Source of the DNA: Flavobacteriaceae bacterium UBA2540
GTDB taxonomy: Bacteria; Bacteroidota; Bacteroidia; Flavobacteriales; Flavobacteriaceae
Direction of reading: 5' to 3'
Length of the DNA: 18,284 nucleotides
NCBI GenBank assembly: GCA_002340765.1
Contig: DDMS01000019.1
Coordinates: forward strand, 25,890-44,173
Below, piece by piece: positions 1 through 7,354 of the stretch. The position numbers and the translations under genes were made by a program. The number at the start of each line of letters is the position of its first letter. Within the stretch, counting starts at the first letter, position 1. Under the pieces are notes generated by a model. The model was given only the letters and a program-made list of their open reading frames with translations. It made no database searches and was not told the DNA's origin.

Positions 1-464
1 GCTCTTCCTAAATAACAAGGATCGTGAAAAGTGAGTCTTTTTCCTTTTAAAGTAGTTTCATCAATTTTTAATCGATTTTGAGCAATCAATTTTTGAATAA
101 ACTGTGTGTGATGAAAAACCTCGTATTTTCCGCCCAAACTTGGGTATTCATTTTTAAAAGTATTGAATGAATGAGGATCACAAGTTACAATCGTTTTCAC
201 TTCATAAGCGTTTAAAATTTCGATATTCATCATGGCTTGCATCTGAAATAAAAATTCATTACCTGCTCTTTTTGCAGCATCTCCAGTAGATGATTCTTCT
301 GTTCCTAAAACCGAAAAATCAACATTTGCTTGGTTTAAAATTTTTACAAAAGCCCTTGTGATTTTCTTAGCTTTATCATCATAACTTCCAGCAGCACCAA
401 CCCAGAATAACACTTCTGGTTGCTTTCCTTGCGCCATCATTTCTGCCATTGTCGTTACTTTCAT
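1..464 (-). CDS. CCG-domain (Fe-S)-binding redox protein, 3' end cut by window edge
   Basis: I translated this from ATG at 464; it stays open to the window edge, giving 154 residues of a protein usually near 260. It resembles the HdrB/GlpC/LutA-like family with two cysteine-rich CCG domains, which handle electrons or bind iron-sulfur clusters in soluble or membrane-associated oxidoreductases. The recognisable pieces are LFWVG at 19-23, LGTEES at 53-58, DAAKRAGNEFLFQMQ near 62-76, NEYPSLGG near 105-112, and FHDPCYLGR at 146-154, which begins the second domain with C150. The first domain is odd: where relatives usually have Cys, this one has A24, S59, D96 and S99, leaving only C95. It follows the dicluster ferredoxin gene by 88 bp on the same strand, so it is probably its electron partner. 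The substrate is unknown. Confidence 0.85.
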   Translation of the reverse strand, partial: MKVTTMAEMMAQGKQPEVLFWVGAAGSYDDKAKKITRAFVKILNQANVDFSVLGTEESSTGDAAKRAGNEFLFQMQAMMNIEILNAYEVKTIVTCDPHSFNTFKNEYPSLGGKYEVFHHTQFIQKLIAQNRLKIDETTLKGKRLTFHDPCYLGR

Positions 465-552
465 TTTGTTAGTTTATGGTTTATGGTTGTTGGTTTTGCT
501 TTAAGTAATAATTTTTAAAATTTTAAAATTGTTAAATTGTTACATTAATATA

Positions 553-1866
553 TCAATCTTCATTCACCCAATTTAATCTATCTTGCTGACTATATTGCCA
601 AGGAGCACCATTATTTTCGATATTAGTCATCATCATATTCAATTCTTTTGGAGCTGCACTTTGTTCCATCACCAAATATCTTCTCATGTCAATAATGATG
701 GATAGAGGATCAATATTTACAGGACATTCTTCTACACAAGCATTGCAACTTGTGCAAGCCCACAATTCCTCAGGAGTAATATAATCGTTTAATAATTGCT
801 TTCCATCATCTTTAAAAACACCTCCATTTGCATCGATATTTTTTCCTACCTCTTCCAAACGATCTCTAGTATCCATCATGATTTTTCTTGGAGATAATTT
901 TTTGCCAGTCAAATTTGCAGGACAAGCTGACGAACATCTTCCACATTCTGTGCAAGTGTAGGCATTTAATAATTGAACCCAACTTAAATCTGAAACATCA
1001 GAGGCTCCAAATTTTTCAGGAATCTGATTTTCATCACCTGCTGGGGTTGCATACGGATCAGCAGCAGGATCCATCATTAATTTTACTTCTCTAGTTACTG
1101 CTTCTAGATTGGTAAATTGTCCTTTGGGATTTAGATTTGCAAAATACGTGTTTGGAAACGCCAATAAAATGTGCAAATGCTTTGAAAAATATAAGTAATT
1201 CAGGAAAACTAAAATACCTAAAATATGAAACCACCAAGCAGATCTTTCAATAATGTGAAGTGTTTCCCTAGAAAAACCATCAAAAATTGGTGATAAAAAT
1301 TGACTGATCACATTTCCAACTCCAGCTTCTTGAAAAGGAACATCAGTGGCATTCATTGTCAAAAATAAAGTCATTAAAACAACTTCAAAGTACAAAATAT
1401 AATTCGCATCATTTTTTGGCCAACCTTTTATTTCTGCACTTAAAAAACGTTTGATTTTTGAAACATTTCTTCTCGTCCAAAAAACAATTACTGCTAATAA
1501 AACCAAAAGTGCCAAAACTTCGAAAGTACCGATAAGAAACCCATAAATATTGATTCCAAAAATACCTTGAAAAATTCTGTGGGTTCCAAATAAACCATCA
1601 ATAATGATTTCCAATACCTCAATATTTATAATGACAAAACCCACATAAACTATCAAGTGTAAAAATCCTGATAATGGTCTTTTTACCATTTTTGATTGCC
1701 CAAAAGCAATGATTAACATGTTTTTTAATCGTTCTGATTTTTTATCAGTTCTATTAACGTCTTTGCCTAACTTGATGTTTCTGAATAGTTTGCAAACGTT
1801 ATTAGCAAAAAAACCTATCCCAATAATTAAAGTAATCGCAAATAAAATGTTTGGTAAATAGTACAT
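553..1866 (-). CDS. Membrane-anchored 4Fe-4S dicluster electron-transfer protein
   Basis: This 437-residue protein has an N-terminal membrane half and a C-terminal ferredoxin half. Hydrophobic segments lie near 5-23, 67-88, 105-130, 155-172 and 212-228. Histidines such as H70, H204, H214 and H232, in or beside them, could bind b-type heme as in NarI/HdrE-like subunits, but this is inference. Two classic 4Fe-4S motifs follow: C305, C308, C311 and C315 (CTECGRCSSACP), and C371, C374, C377 and C381 (CTSCNACVEECP). The architecture matches HdrE/NarI-HdrD-like proteins that pass electrons between the quinone pool and a CCG-domain partner, and the next gene downstream encodes such a partner. It starts 17 bp after the MCE gene ends. 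The electron donor and acceptor cannot be read from the sequence. Confidence 0.92.
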   Translation of the reverse strand: MYYLPNILFAITLIIGIGFFANNVCKLFRNIKLGKDVNRTDKKSERLKNMLIIAFGQSKMVKRPLSGFLHLIVYVGFVIINIEVLEIIIDGLFGTHRIFQGIFGINIYGFLIGTFEVLALLVLLAVIVFWTRRNVSKIKRFLSAEIKGWPKNDANYILYFEVVLMTLFLTMNATDVPFQEAGVGNVISQFLSPIFDGFSRETLHIIERSAWWFHILGILVFLNYLYFSKHLHILLAFPNTYFANLNPKGQFTNLEAVTREVKLMMDPAADPYATPAGDENQIPEKFGASDVSDLSWVQLLNAYTCTECGRCSSACPANLTGKKLSPRKIMMDTRDRLEEVGKNIDANGGVFKDDGKQLLNDYITPEELWACTSCNACVEECPVNIDPLSIIIDMRRYLVMEQSAAPKELNMMMTNIENNGAPWQYSQQDRLNWVNED

Positions 1867-1883
1867 TTAAAATATATTTTCGA

Positions 1884-2846
1884 TTATTCTTTGATTTCTT
1901 GTTTTACAATCGCAGGTTTGTATGGGGCTGGTTTTTTTCCAAATAAAGAAAAATGAACAAATCTCTTAGGATTCAATTTCATATCTCGTAATAATTCTTC
2001 CAATTCTTGAGACATGGCTGTCAGGTTTTTGTAAAGTTCATCATCATTTAACAATTTCCCAGCAGTTCCATCTCCATTGTTAATTCCGTCTAGAATTTTG
2101 TTCATAGATGTCAATGAATACTCGGCTTTTCTCATAATTTCTCCCAAATTAGCATTGGCTAAAGTATCTGTAACTTTAGACAAATTTTGAGTAATTTGAT
2201 TTGTATTTTTCAATGTTTCATTTAAACTTTTTGCATTTAAATCAACAACTGCGTTTAAAGCAGTAATCGTTTTTCGAACATCAGCGATGGTTTTTTCGAT
2301 TTCTAAAACTGAAGTTTTTACGCTATTCACTGTTTTTTTATCCAAAACATTGTTAATGTTGTTGAATAAATTATCCGCAGTTACTAAAACACGCTCTAAT
2401 TTTATCTGAATTGGATCTAATCTTGCGCCTAAAGAAGAGAATAAACCTTCTTCAACTTCGCCAGTTAAATAATCGCCACTTTGTGCTTTTTCTCCTTCAT
2501 TACTAGGAAGTATGACTAAATTTGATCCTGATAAGGGGTTTGGAGAATAAATTTTTACTATACTCTTTTTAGAAAACTGAAAACTATCATCCATTGAAAA
2601 TTTCACTAAAATTTCTCCTTTTTTATTTTGATTAGTATTGAAATCAATACCATCAACGCCACCAACTTTCAAACCATTGATAAAGACAGAACTAGCTTCT
2701 GTAAGCCCACCAACATTATTATATTCAACATAAAACTGACGTTTAGTTGGCTGAAAAATATCTTGACCTTTCAAAAAATTGAATCCCCAAATAAAAATTA
2801 TGATGATTATAATTGTAATAATTCCTATTTTTAATTCTTTAGACAT
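1884..2846 (-). CDS. MCE-family (MlaD-like) lipid transport protein
   Basis: This 320-residue protein has a short N-terminus, one membrane anchor at about 7-25 rich in isoleucine, and one MCE/MlaD domain at about 36-118. The domain shows YVEYNNVGGLTEASSVFINGLKVG-type residues (from 39) and NPLSGSNLVIL (103-113). A long helical, probably coiled-coil, region follows at about 140-290. The Bacteroidota-typical stretch GDGTAGKLLNDDELYKNL (258-275) and a basic tail with HFSLFGKKPAPY (298-309) end it. MCE proteins form hexameric rings in the periplasm and carry phospholipids or other lipids between membranes. No MlaE permease or MlaF ATPase gene is next to it here, so its partners must lie elsewhere. 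The amidase gene is 54 bp upstream and the dicluster ferredoxin gene 17 bp downstream, all on one strand. Confidence 0.93.
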   Translation of the reverse strand: MSKELKIGIITIIIIIIFIWGFNFLKGQDIFQPTKRQFYVEYNNVGGLTEASSVFINGLKVGGVDGIDFNTNQNKKGEILVKFSMDDSFQFSKKSIVKIYSPNPLSGSNLVILPSNEGEKAQSGDYLTGEVEEGLFSSLGARLDPIQIKLERVLVTADNLFNNINNVLDKKTVNSVKTSVLEIEKTIADVRKTITALNAVVDLNAKSLNETLKNTNQITQNLSKVTDTLANANLGEIMRKAEYSLTSMNKILDGINNGDGTAGKLLNDDELYKNLTAMSQELEELLRDMKLNPKRFVHFSLFGKKPAPYKPAIVKQEIKE

Positions 2847-2900
2847 ACATTAAAATTTTATCACAATATTACTAATAATTTTGTTAGAAGCGATGACTAT

Positions 2901-4025
2901 TTATTGCATTTTCATTGACTCAGTAATTGAGATTTTTTCGTTGTTTTTAAATGCAACTAAAAAAGCAGAATCATAACCCGCACTTTTTGCTGTTTTTAAA
3001 CTTTCTACAGCTTCATTATAATTTGTTGTAACGCCATAATAATATTTAAAAAAACCTTCAACTTCTTTAATTTCAATGTTTTTCAAACCTTTAAAATTAT
3101 AAGGTTTTGTTTCTATTTTATTTTTACCTGAAGCAATTTGAATTTTGAATTCAACTTCATTGTTATTTATTACTGTGTTATTATTAATTACAGTATTAAC
3201 TTTATTGAATTTTTCTTCTTTGACAGTATTTAATCTCAGATGATCAACATAATCTTTTATTGCATCTGCAATTGCTTTGCCCATTTGCACTTGCCCATTT
3301 ATTGAATTCAGGTATGCTCCCTCAGGTTTATAAGTCAAAAACCCTAATTCAATTAAAACACTTGGCATAATTGTTTCTCTCAAAACCTGAAAGTTATCTT
3401 GTTTTACTTTTCTGTCAACTCGATGTAATTTTTTGGTGAAATTTTGTTGAATCAAATTGGCAATTTCAAGACTTTTATCAAGATTTTCTTCTTGCAAAAG
3501 AGATAAACCAATGACAGATTCAGCTGAATTTGAATCAAAACCCTCATATTTTTTTTTATAATTATTTTCTAAAAAAATTACGGCATTTTCTCGTTTTGCA
3601 ATTTCAAAATTTTTCTTGTTTCCTCTTAACCCCAATACAAAAGTTCCTGCTCCATGAGCATCATTAGTATGAGAATCGCAATGGATGGAGACAAAAAGTG
3701 TTGCTTTCGCATCATTTGCAATAGCACCTCTTTTCCATAAATCAATAAAAACATCTTCTTCTCTGGTGAAAATTACCTTAAAATAATCGTGTTTCTCTAA
3801 TTCCTTGCCAACTTCTATAGCTATTTTTAATGAAATTTCCTTTTCAATAAATCCATTTCCAAGATTACCTGGGTCTTTTCCTCCATGACCAGGATCTAAA
3901 ACTATTGTATATGTTTTTTGTGAAAAAGTTTGATGTGAAAAAAACACGAAAAAAATCATTGAAAATGTTAAAAAAAACAAGTTCTTTGATTTCATTATAA
4001 ATTTGTTGTTTTGCAAAAAGTTCAT
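2901..4025 (-). CDS. N-acetylmuramoyl-L-alanine amidase (Amidase_3) with C-terminal SPOR-like region
   Basis: This exported zinc amidase should cut the bond between N-acetylmuramic acid and L-alanine in peptidoglycan, as AmiA/AmiC-type enzymes do during cell separation. The catalytic domain spans about 38-262. Its zinc ligands are H47 (in DPGHGG), E61 (in FIEKEISL) and H115 (in SIHCDS), and the catalytic Glu is E226 (in LIELGFL). A short Asn-rich linker with the repeat NTVINNN at 277-289 leads to residues 291-370, which look like a SPOR-type peptidoglycan-binding fold. The start is uncertain: ATG at 4025 gives 374 residues, while ATG at 3995 (Met11) gives a cleaner signal peptide ending near HQTFSQ. 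It is the first gene of the leftward cluster and diverges from lptD. Confidence 0.95.
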   Translation of the reverse strand: MNFLQNNKFIMKSKNLFFLTFSMIFFVFFSHQTFSQKTYTIVLDPGHGGKDPGNLGNGFIEKEISLKIAIEVGKELEKHDYFKVIFTREEDVFIDLWKRGAIANDAKATLFVSIHCDSHTNDAHGAGTFVLGLRGNKKNFEIAKRENAVIFLENNYKKKYEGFDSNSAESVIGLSLLQEENLDKSLEIANLIQQNFTKKLHRVDRKVKQDNFQVLRETIMPSVLIELGFLTYKPEGAYLNSINGQVQMGKAIADAIKDYVDHLRLNTVKEEKFNKVNTVINNNTVINNNEVEFKIQIASGKNKIETKPYNFKGLKNIEIKEVEGFFKYYYGVTTNYNEAVESLKTAKSAGYDSAFLVAFKNNEKISITESMKMQ

Positions 4026-4039
4026 GAATAAAATTTAAC

Positions 4040-4047
4040 TAATTTTG
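4040..4047 (+). promoter_or_regulatory. Candidate -7 box for lptD
   Basis: TAATTTTG fits the Bacteroidota TAnnTTTG consensus and lies about 70 bases before the lptD start. No TTTG sits at the expected distance upstream (the nearest, at 4010-4013, is 26 bases away), so this is only a weak candidate. Confidence 0.3.
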
Positions 4048-4096
4048 ACGGCGATACTTTGACAATCCAAATATTGAGCCACGATTTAATTTAATA

Positions 4097-4127
4097 CAAA
4101 AATAGTATTTATAGCCTTGCAATCAAA
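4097..4127 (-). promoter_or_regulatory. Bacteroidota-type promoter for the amidase-MCE-redox cluster
   Basis: Read on the minus strand there is TTTG at 4127-4124, a 19-base spacer, and TATTTTTG at 4104-4097. This matches the known Bacteroidota layout of a -33 TTTG and a -7 TAnnTTTG. The inferred transcript start is near 4090, leaving a leader of about 65 bases before the ATG at 4025. The -33 element falls inside codons 3-4 of lptD on the other strand. The match is by eye; no transcript data were used. Confidence 0.6.
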
Positions 4128-6825
4128 CCTATCTTACATACTTTTATTTTGCACTTTCTTTTTTGTAAGGATTGATTTTGCGCAAGATATAAAATCTACT
4201 CAAAAAACATTGATTCCCTTCGGTAAAAAGGATTCAATTACTCCTAAAAATATATTAAAAAAAGATTCTTTAATATTGAATAAAAAAGATTCAATATTGA
4301 AAGATTCACTTTTATTAAAGAAAAATGACACTATTGCAAAAGATTCTTTAAAACCAAAAGAAACAATTGAAGATATAATTACACATATTGCAACTGATTA
4401 TACCTTTCAAGACGCTAAACATAAGACAGTTACACTTTATAATGAAGCAAACATAAAATATACTGATATTGACTTAAAATCGGGAATTATTGTTGTTGAT
4501 TATAAAAAAAATACGCTTTTTGCAAAAGGAATTATTGATAGCACAGGATATACCCAAAGGCCTGTTTTTAAGCAAGGAAGTCAAGAGTCTGAGCAAGATT
4601 CTATGATTTATAATTTTAAGAGTAAACGCGCCATGATTTACGGTTTAAAAACCCAACAAGGTGAAATGTACACTTATGGAACCAAAACAAAAAGAGAAAA
4701 CGATTCTACAGTTTATATCCGAAAAATTCGTTTTACAACATCTGATAAAGAAAATCCAGATTATTATATTGCTACAAACAAAGCAAAATTAGTTCCCGGA
4801 AAAAAAATTATTGTAGGCTTAAGCAATTTAGTATTAGTTGATATTCCAACACCATTATTTCTTCCATTCGCGTATTTTCCAATGACAGAAAAAAGCATGT
4901 CAGGTTTTTTAATACCTGCATTTGACACAGGAAGTAGTGCAAGAGGAATTGGTTTTCAAAATGGTGGGTATTATTTTGCCATCAGTGATTATATAGATTT
5001 GACTGTTTTAGGTGATGCATATTCAAACGGTAGTTGGGGAACAAGAATTTCATCAAATTATAACAAACGCTATAATTTTAACGGGGTTTTTAGTCTTAAT
5101 TTTGAAAATATTATCAATGGTATTCGTGGATTTGATGACTATGCAAAATCAAACAACTTTAATATCAGGTGGAATCATAATCAAGATTCAAAAGCAAGTC
5201 CAAATTCAAGATTTTCAGCCTCAGTAAACCTCGGAAGTAGTCGTTTTTTTAGAGAATCTCTGAATCAATTCAACATTGCTCAAAATCAAAATAATTCGTT
5301 TAATTCATCTATAAACTATAGTAAAACTTTTGTTGGAACTCCATTTAACATGGCAGTAACAGCGTCACATCAACAAAATACAAATACCCAAAGTATTACA
5401 ATGACTTTGCCTTCTTTAACTTTAAATATGGATAGAATTTATCCTTTTGCTGGAAAAGGTGGTATTAAAAAAAATGCCATTCAAAAAATGGGTTTTAATT
5501 ATAACATGCAAGGTCAGTATCTGATAAATACAACTGATGAGGAGTTTTTTACCCGCAAAATGTTTGAAACTGCAAGAGCAGGAATTGAACACAAAACATC
5601 AACCAATACGAATATCAAAGCGTTTAAATATTTTACGCTTTCACCAAGTGCAAATTATGAAGAAGTTTGGCAGTTTAACTACATCCAAAAAGATTATGAT
5701 GCAACAAGAAATGTGGTTGTTACAGATACTTTAAGAGGTTTTAAAAGTTTCAGAGAATATAATATTGGTTTAAGTTTATCAACCAATATTTATGGTGATT
5801 TCTCTTTCAAAAAAGGACGTTTAAAAGCAATTAGACACACGTTAAGACCAAGTATTTCTTATGGCTATAGGCCTGATTTTAGGCAAAATCATGTGAGACA
5901 AGTACAACAAAGTGCAGATCCATTTGATTTGCGGGAATACACCATTTTTGACCAAGGAATTTATGGTTCACCATCTTCAGGGTTGAGTAATTCAATTGGA
6001 ATTTCATTGAACAATGTTTTGGAAGCAAAAGTAGCCCCAAAAGACCCTGATAGTGACAAAGAAGATGAAAAAATCATGATTTTAAACAATTTGAATTTTA
6101 GTAGTTCTTATAATATTGCAGCTGATAGTTTACGTTGGTCAAATGTTTCTTTTAGTGCTGGAACACGCTTGTTTAAAGATAAATTAGCATTGAATTTGAA
6201 CGGTTCATTAGATCCTTATCAAGTGAACGAAAATGGACAAAAAATCAATAAATTTAATCCAGGAATTTTCAGGTTGACGAACGCAAATATGACTATGAAT
6301 TATTCAATTACTAGCTCAGATTTTGACAAAAGTAAAAAGAAAGATGAAACTGAAAACAAAAGTGGAAATGGTGCCAATAATCCTCCTGATACAATGGGTG
6401 CAGATATTGACCCTACAAATAGATTTGGAAGGCAAAACGCGAAATCAGAGAAAAATGAACCTGTTGAAACAGAACTTTACAAAGCTAAAATTCCATGGAC
6501 ATTGAATTTGGTTTATTCTGCAAATTATACTAATAATGGTATTCTACCGGGAACTGTTGGTATTCATACAGTTGGATTTAGTGGAGATATTACTCTAACA
6601 CCTAAATGGAAAATTGGATATTCATCAGGGTATGATATTAAAAATGGTGCTTTTTCATTTTCAAGATTTAATTTTTCAAGAGATTTGGACAGTTGGCAAT
6701 TTAATTTTAATTGGGTTCCTTTTGGTGCAAATTCTTCCTACACATTTTTTATTGGTATAAAATCTTCGATGCTAGCCGATTTGAAATGGGATAAAAATAA
6801 ACCACCAGACAGAAGACTTTTTTAA
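4117..6825 (+). CDS. lptD: LPS-assembly outer-membrane protein LptD, Bacteroidota type
   Basis: LptD is the outer-membrane barrel that, with LptE, places lipopolysaccharide in the outer leaflet. This 902-residue protein has a signal peptide (1-22, cut near DFAQ), a Lys-Asp-Ser-rich stretch at 37-78, a periplasmic OstA/LptA-like part at about 90-240, and a long barrel with many alternating aromatic and polar strands. The stretch VDIPTPLFLPFAYFPMTEK (241-259) and the following SGFLIPAFD are typical of the family at the start of the barrel. The last residue is Phe, as in many barrel proteins. The only usable start is TTG at 4117: an in-frame stop lies at 4087, there is no ATG between them, and later Met codons would lose the signal peptide. 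It diverges from the amidase gene; ridA follows 87 bp downstream. Confidence 0.93.
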   Translation: MQSNLSYILLFCTFFFVRIDFAQDIKSTQKTLIPFGKKDSITPKNILKKDSLILNKKDSILKDSLLLKKNDTIAKDSLKPKETIEDIITHIATDYTFQDAKHKTVTLYNEANIKYTDIDLKSGIIVVDYKKNTLFAKGIIDSTGYTQRPVFKQGSQESEQDSMIYNFKSKRAMIYGLKTQQGEMYTYGTKTKRENDSTVYIRKIRFTTSDKENPDYYIATNKAKLVPGKKIIVGLSNLVLVDIPTPLFLPFAYFPMTEKSMSGFLIPAFDTGSSARGIGFQNGGYYFAISDYIDLTVLGDAYSNGSWGTRISSNYNKRYNFNGVFSLNFENIINGIRGFDDYAKSNNFNIRWNHNQDSKASPNSRFSASVNLGSSRFFRESLNQFNIAQNQNNSFNSSINYSKTFVGTPFNMAVTASHQQNTNTQSITMTLPSLTLNMDRIYPFAGKGGIKKNAIQKMGFNYNMQGQYLINTTDEEFFTRKMFETARAGIEHKTSTNTNIKAFKYFTLSPSANYEEVWQFNYIQKDYDATRNVVVTDTLRGFKSFREYNIGLSLSTNIYGDFSFKKGRLKAIRHTLRPSISYGYRPDFRQNHVRQVQQSADPFDLREYTIFDQGIYGSPSSGLSNSIGISLNNVLEAKVAPKDPDSDKEDEKIMILNNLNFSSSYNIAADSLRWSNVSFSAGTRLFKDKLALNLNGSLDPYQVNENGQKINKFNPGIFRLTNANMTMNYSITSSDFDKSKKKDETENKSGNGANNPPDTMGADIDPTNRFGRQNAKSEKNEPVETELYKAKIPWTLNLVYSANYTNNGILPGTVGIHTVGFSGDITLTPKWKIGYSSGYDIKNGAFSFSRFNFSRDLDSWQFNFNWVPFGANSSYTFFIGIKSSMLADLKWDKNKPPDRRLF

Positions 6826-6900
6826 AAAGTTTTAGGTTTTAATACTAAGTTTTTAGTTGAATTAGAAACTTGTAAAAAAACTTTTAAACCTAAAACTTTT
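6825..6900. repeat. Inverted repeat with 15-bp perfect arms between lptD and ridA
   Basis: The arms are AAAAGTTTTAGGTTT (6825-6839) and its exact reverse complement at 6886-6900, with 46 bases between. The right arm also holds one copy of a direct repeat CTTTTAAAC (6881-6889 and 6896-6904). The stem is very A+T rich and the loop long, so it is a poor terminator, but the symmetry is unlikely to be pure chance. It fills most of the gap between the two genes. Confidence 0.6.
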
Positions 6901-6912
6901 AAACTTAAATAT

Positions 6913-7293
6913 ATGAAAAAAATAATTAAAACCGACAAAGCTCCTTCGCCAATTGGACCTTATAATCAAGCAATATTAAGTGGAAATACACTTTATACTT
7001 CAGGACAAATTGCCATAAATCCAACAACTGGAGAATTGGTAATTGAAGACATCACTTCTGAAACAACTCAAGTTATGGAGAACATGAAAGCTGTTTTGCA
7101 AGCCGCTGAAATGACTTTTGAAAACGTTGTAAAAACATCTATTTTTATTTCAGACATGAATAATTTTGGCGCAATAAACAGTGTGTATGCAAAATATTTT
7201 AACGAAGAAACTGCACCCGCAAGAGAAACCTTTGAAGTTGCCAAATTACCGAAATCAGTAAATGTTGAAATTAGCATGATTGCCATCAAATAA
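6913..7293 (+). CDS. ridA: RidA-family 2-iminobutanoate/2-iminopropanoate deaminase
   Basis: RidA (YjgF/YER057c/UK114) hydrolyses reactive imines and enamines, such as 2-aminoacrylate released by PLP-dependent enzymes like threonine/serine dehydratase, and so protects other PLP enzymes. It is a soluble cytoplasmic trimer. The 126 residues match the family length. Family features seen are APSPIGPYNQAI (10-21), SGQIAINPTTGEL (30-42), the substrate-binding R104 in APARETFEVAKLP, and E119 in the closing VNVEISMIAIK. ATG at 6913 gives the usual short N-terminus. It lies 87 bp after lptD on the same strand and is followed at once by a strong hairpin, so it probably ends that transcript. No functional link to lptD is evident. 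Confidence 0.96.
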   Translation: MKKIIKTDKAPSPIGPYNQAILSGNTLYTSGQIAINPTTGELVIEDITSETTQVMENMKAVLQAAEMTFENVVKTSIFISDMNNFGAINSVYAKYFNEETAPARETFEVAKLPKSVNVEISMIAIK

Positions 7294-7297
7294 TCAT

Positions 7298-7331
7298 AAA
7301 AAAAACCTGATATTATTATATCAGGTTTTTT
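7298..7331. terminator. Bidirectional intrinsic terminator between ridA and gapA
   Basis: CCTGATAT (7306-7313) pairs exactly with ATATCAGG (7318-7325) around a 4-base loop. It is flanked by an A run on the left (7298-7305) and a T run on the right (7326-7331), so each strand reads as a hairpin followed by U residues. It sits between two converging genes and can end both transcripts. Confidence 0.93.
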
Positions 7332-7354
7332 GTTTTTATAAGATTACTTCAATA

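Noticed and set aside
465..552. Short direct repeats (TTTATGG twice, TTAAATTGTTA-like runs) between the dicluster and CCG genes
   Set aside because: Too short and A+T-biased to separate from chance; no terminator or promoter shape is clear.
3186..3200. Repeat in the amidase linker coding for NTVINNN twice
   Set aside because: A low-complexity Asn-rich linker between two domains is common and needs no special explanation.
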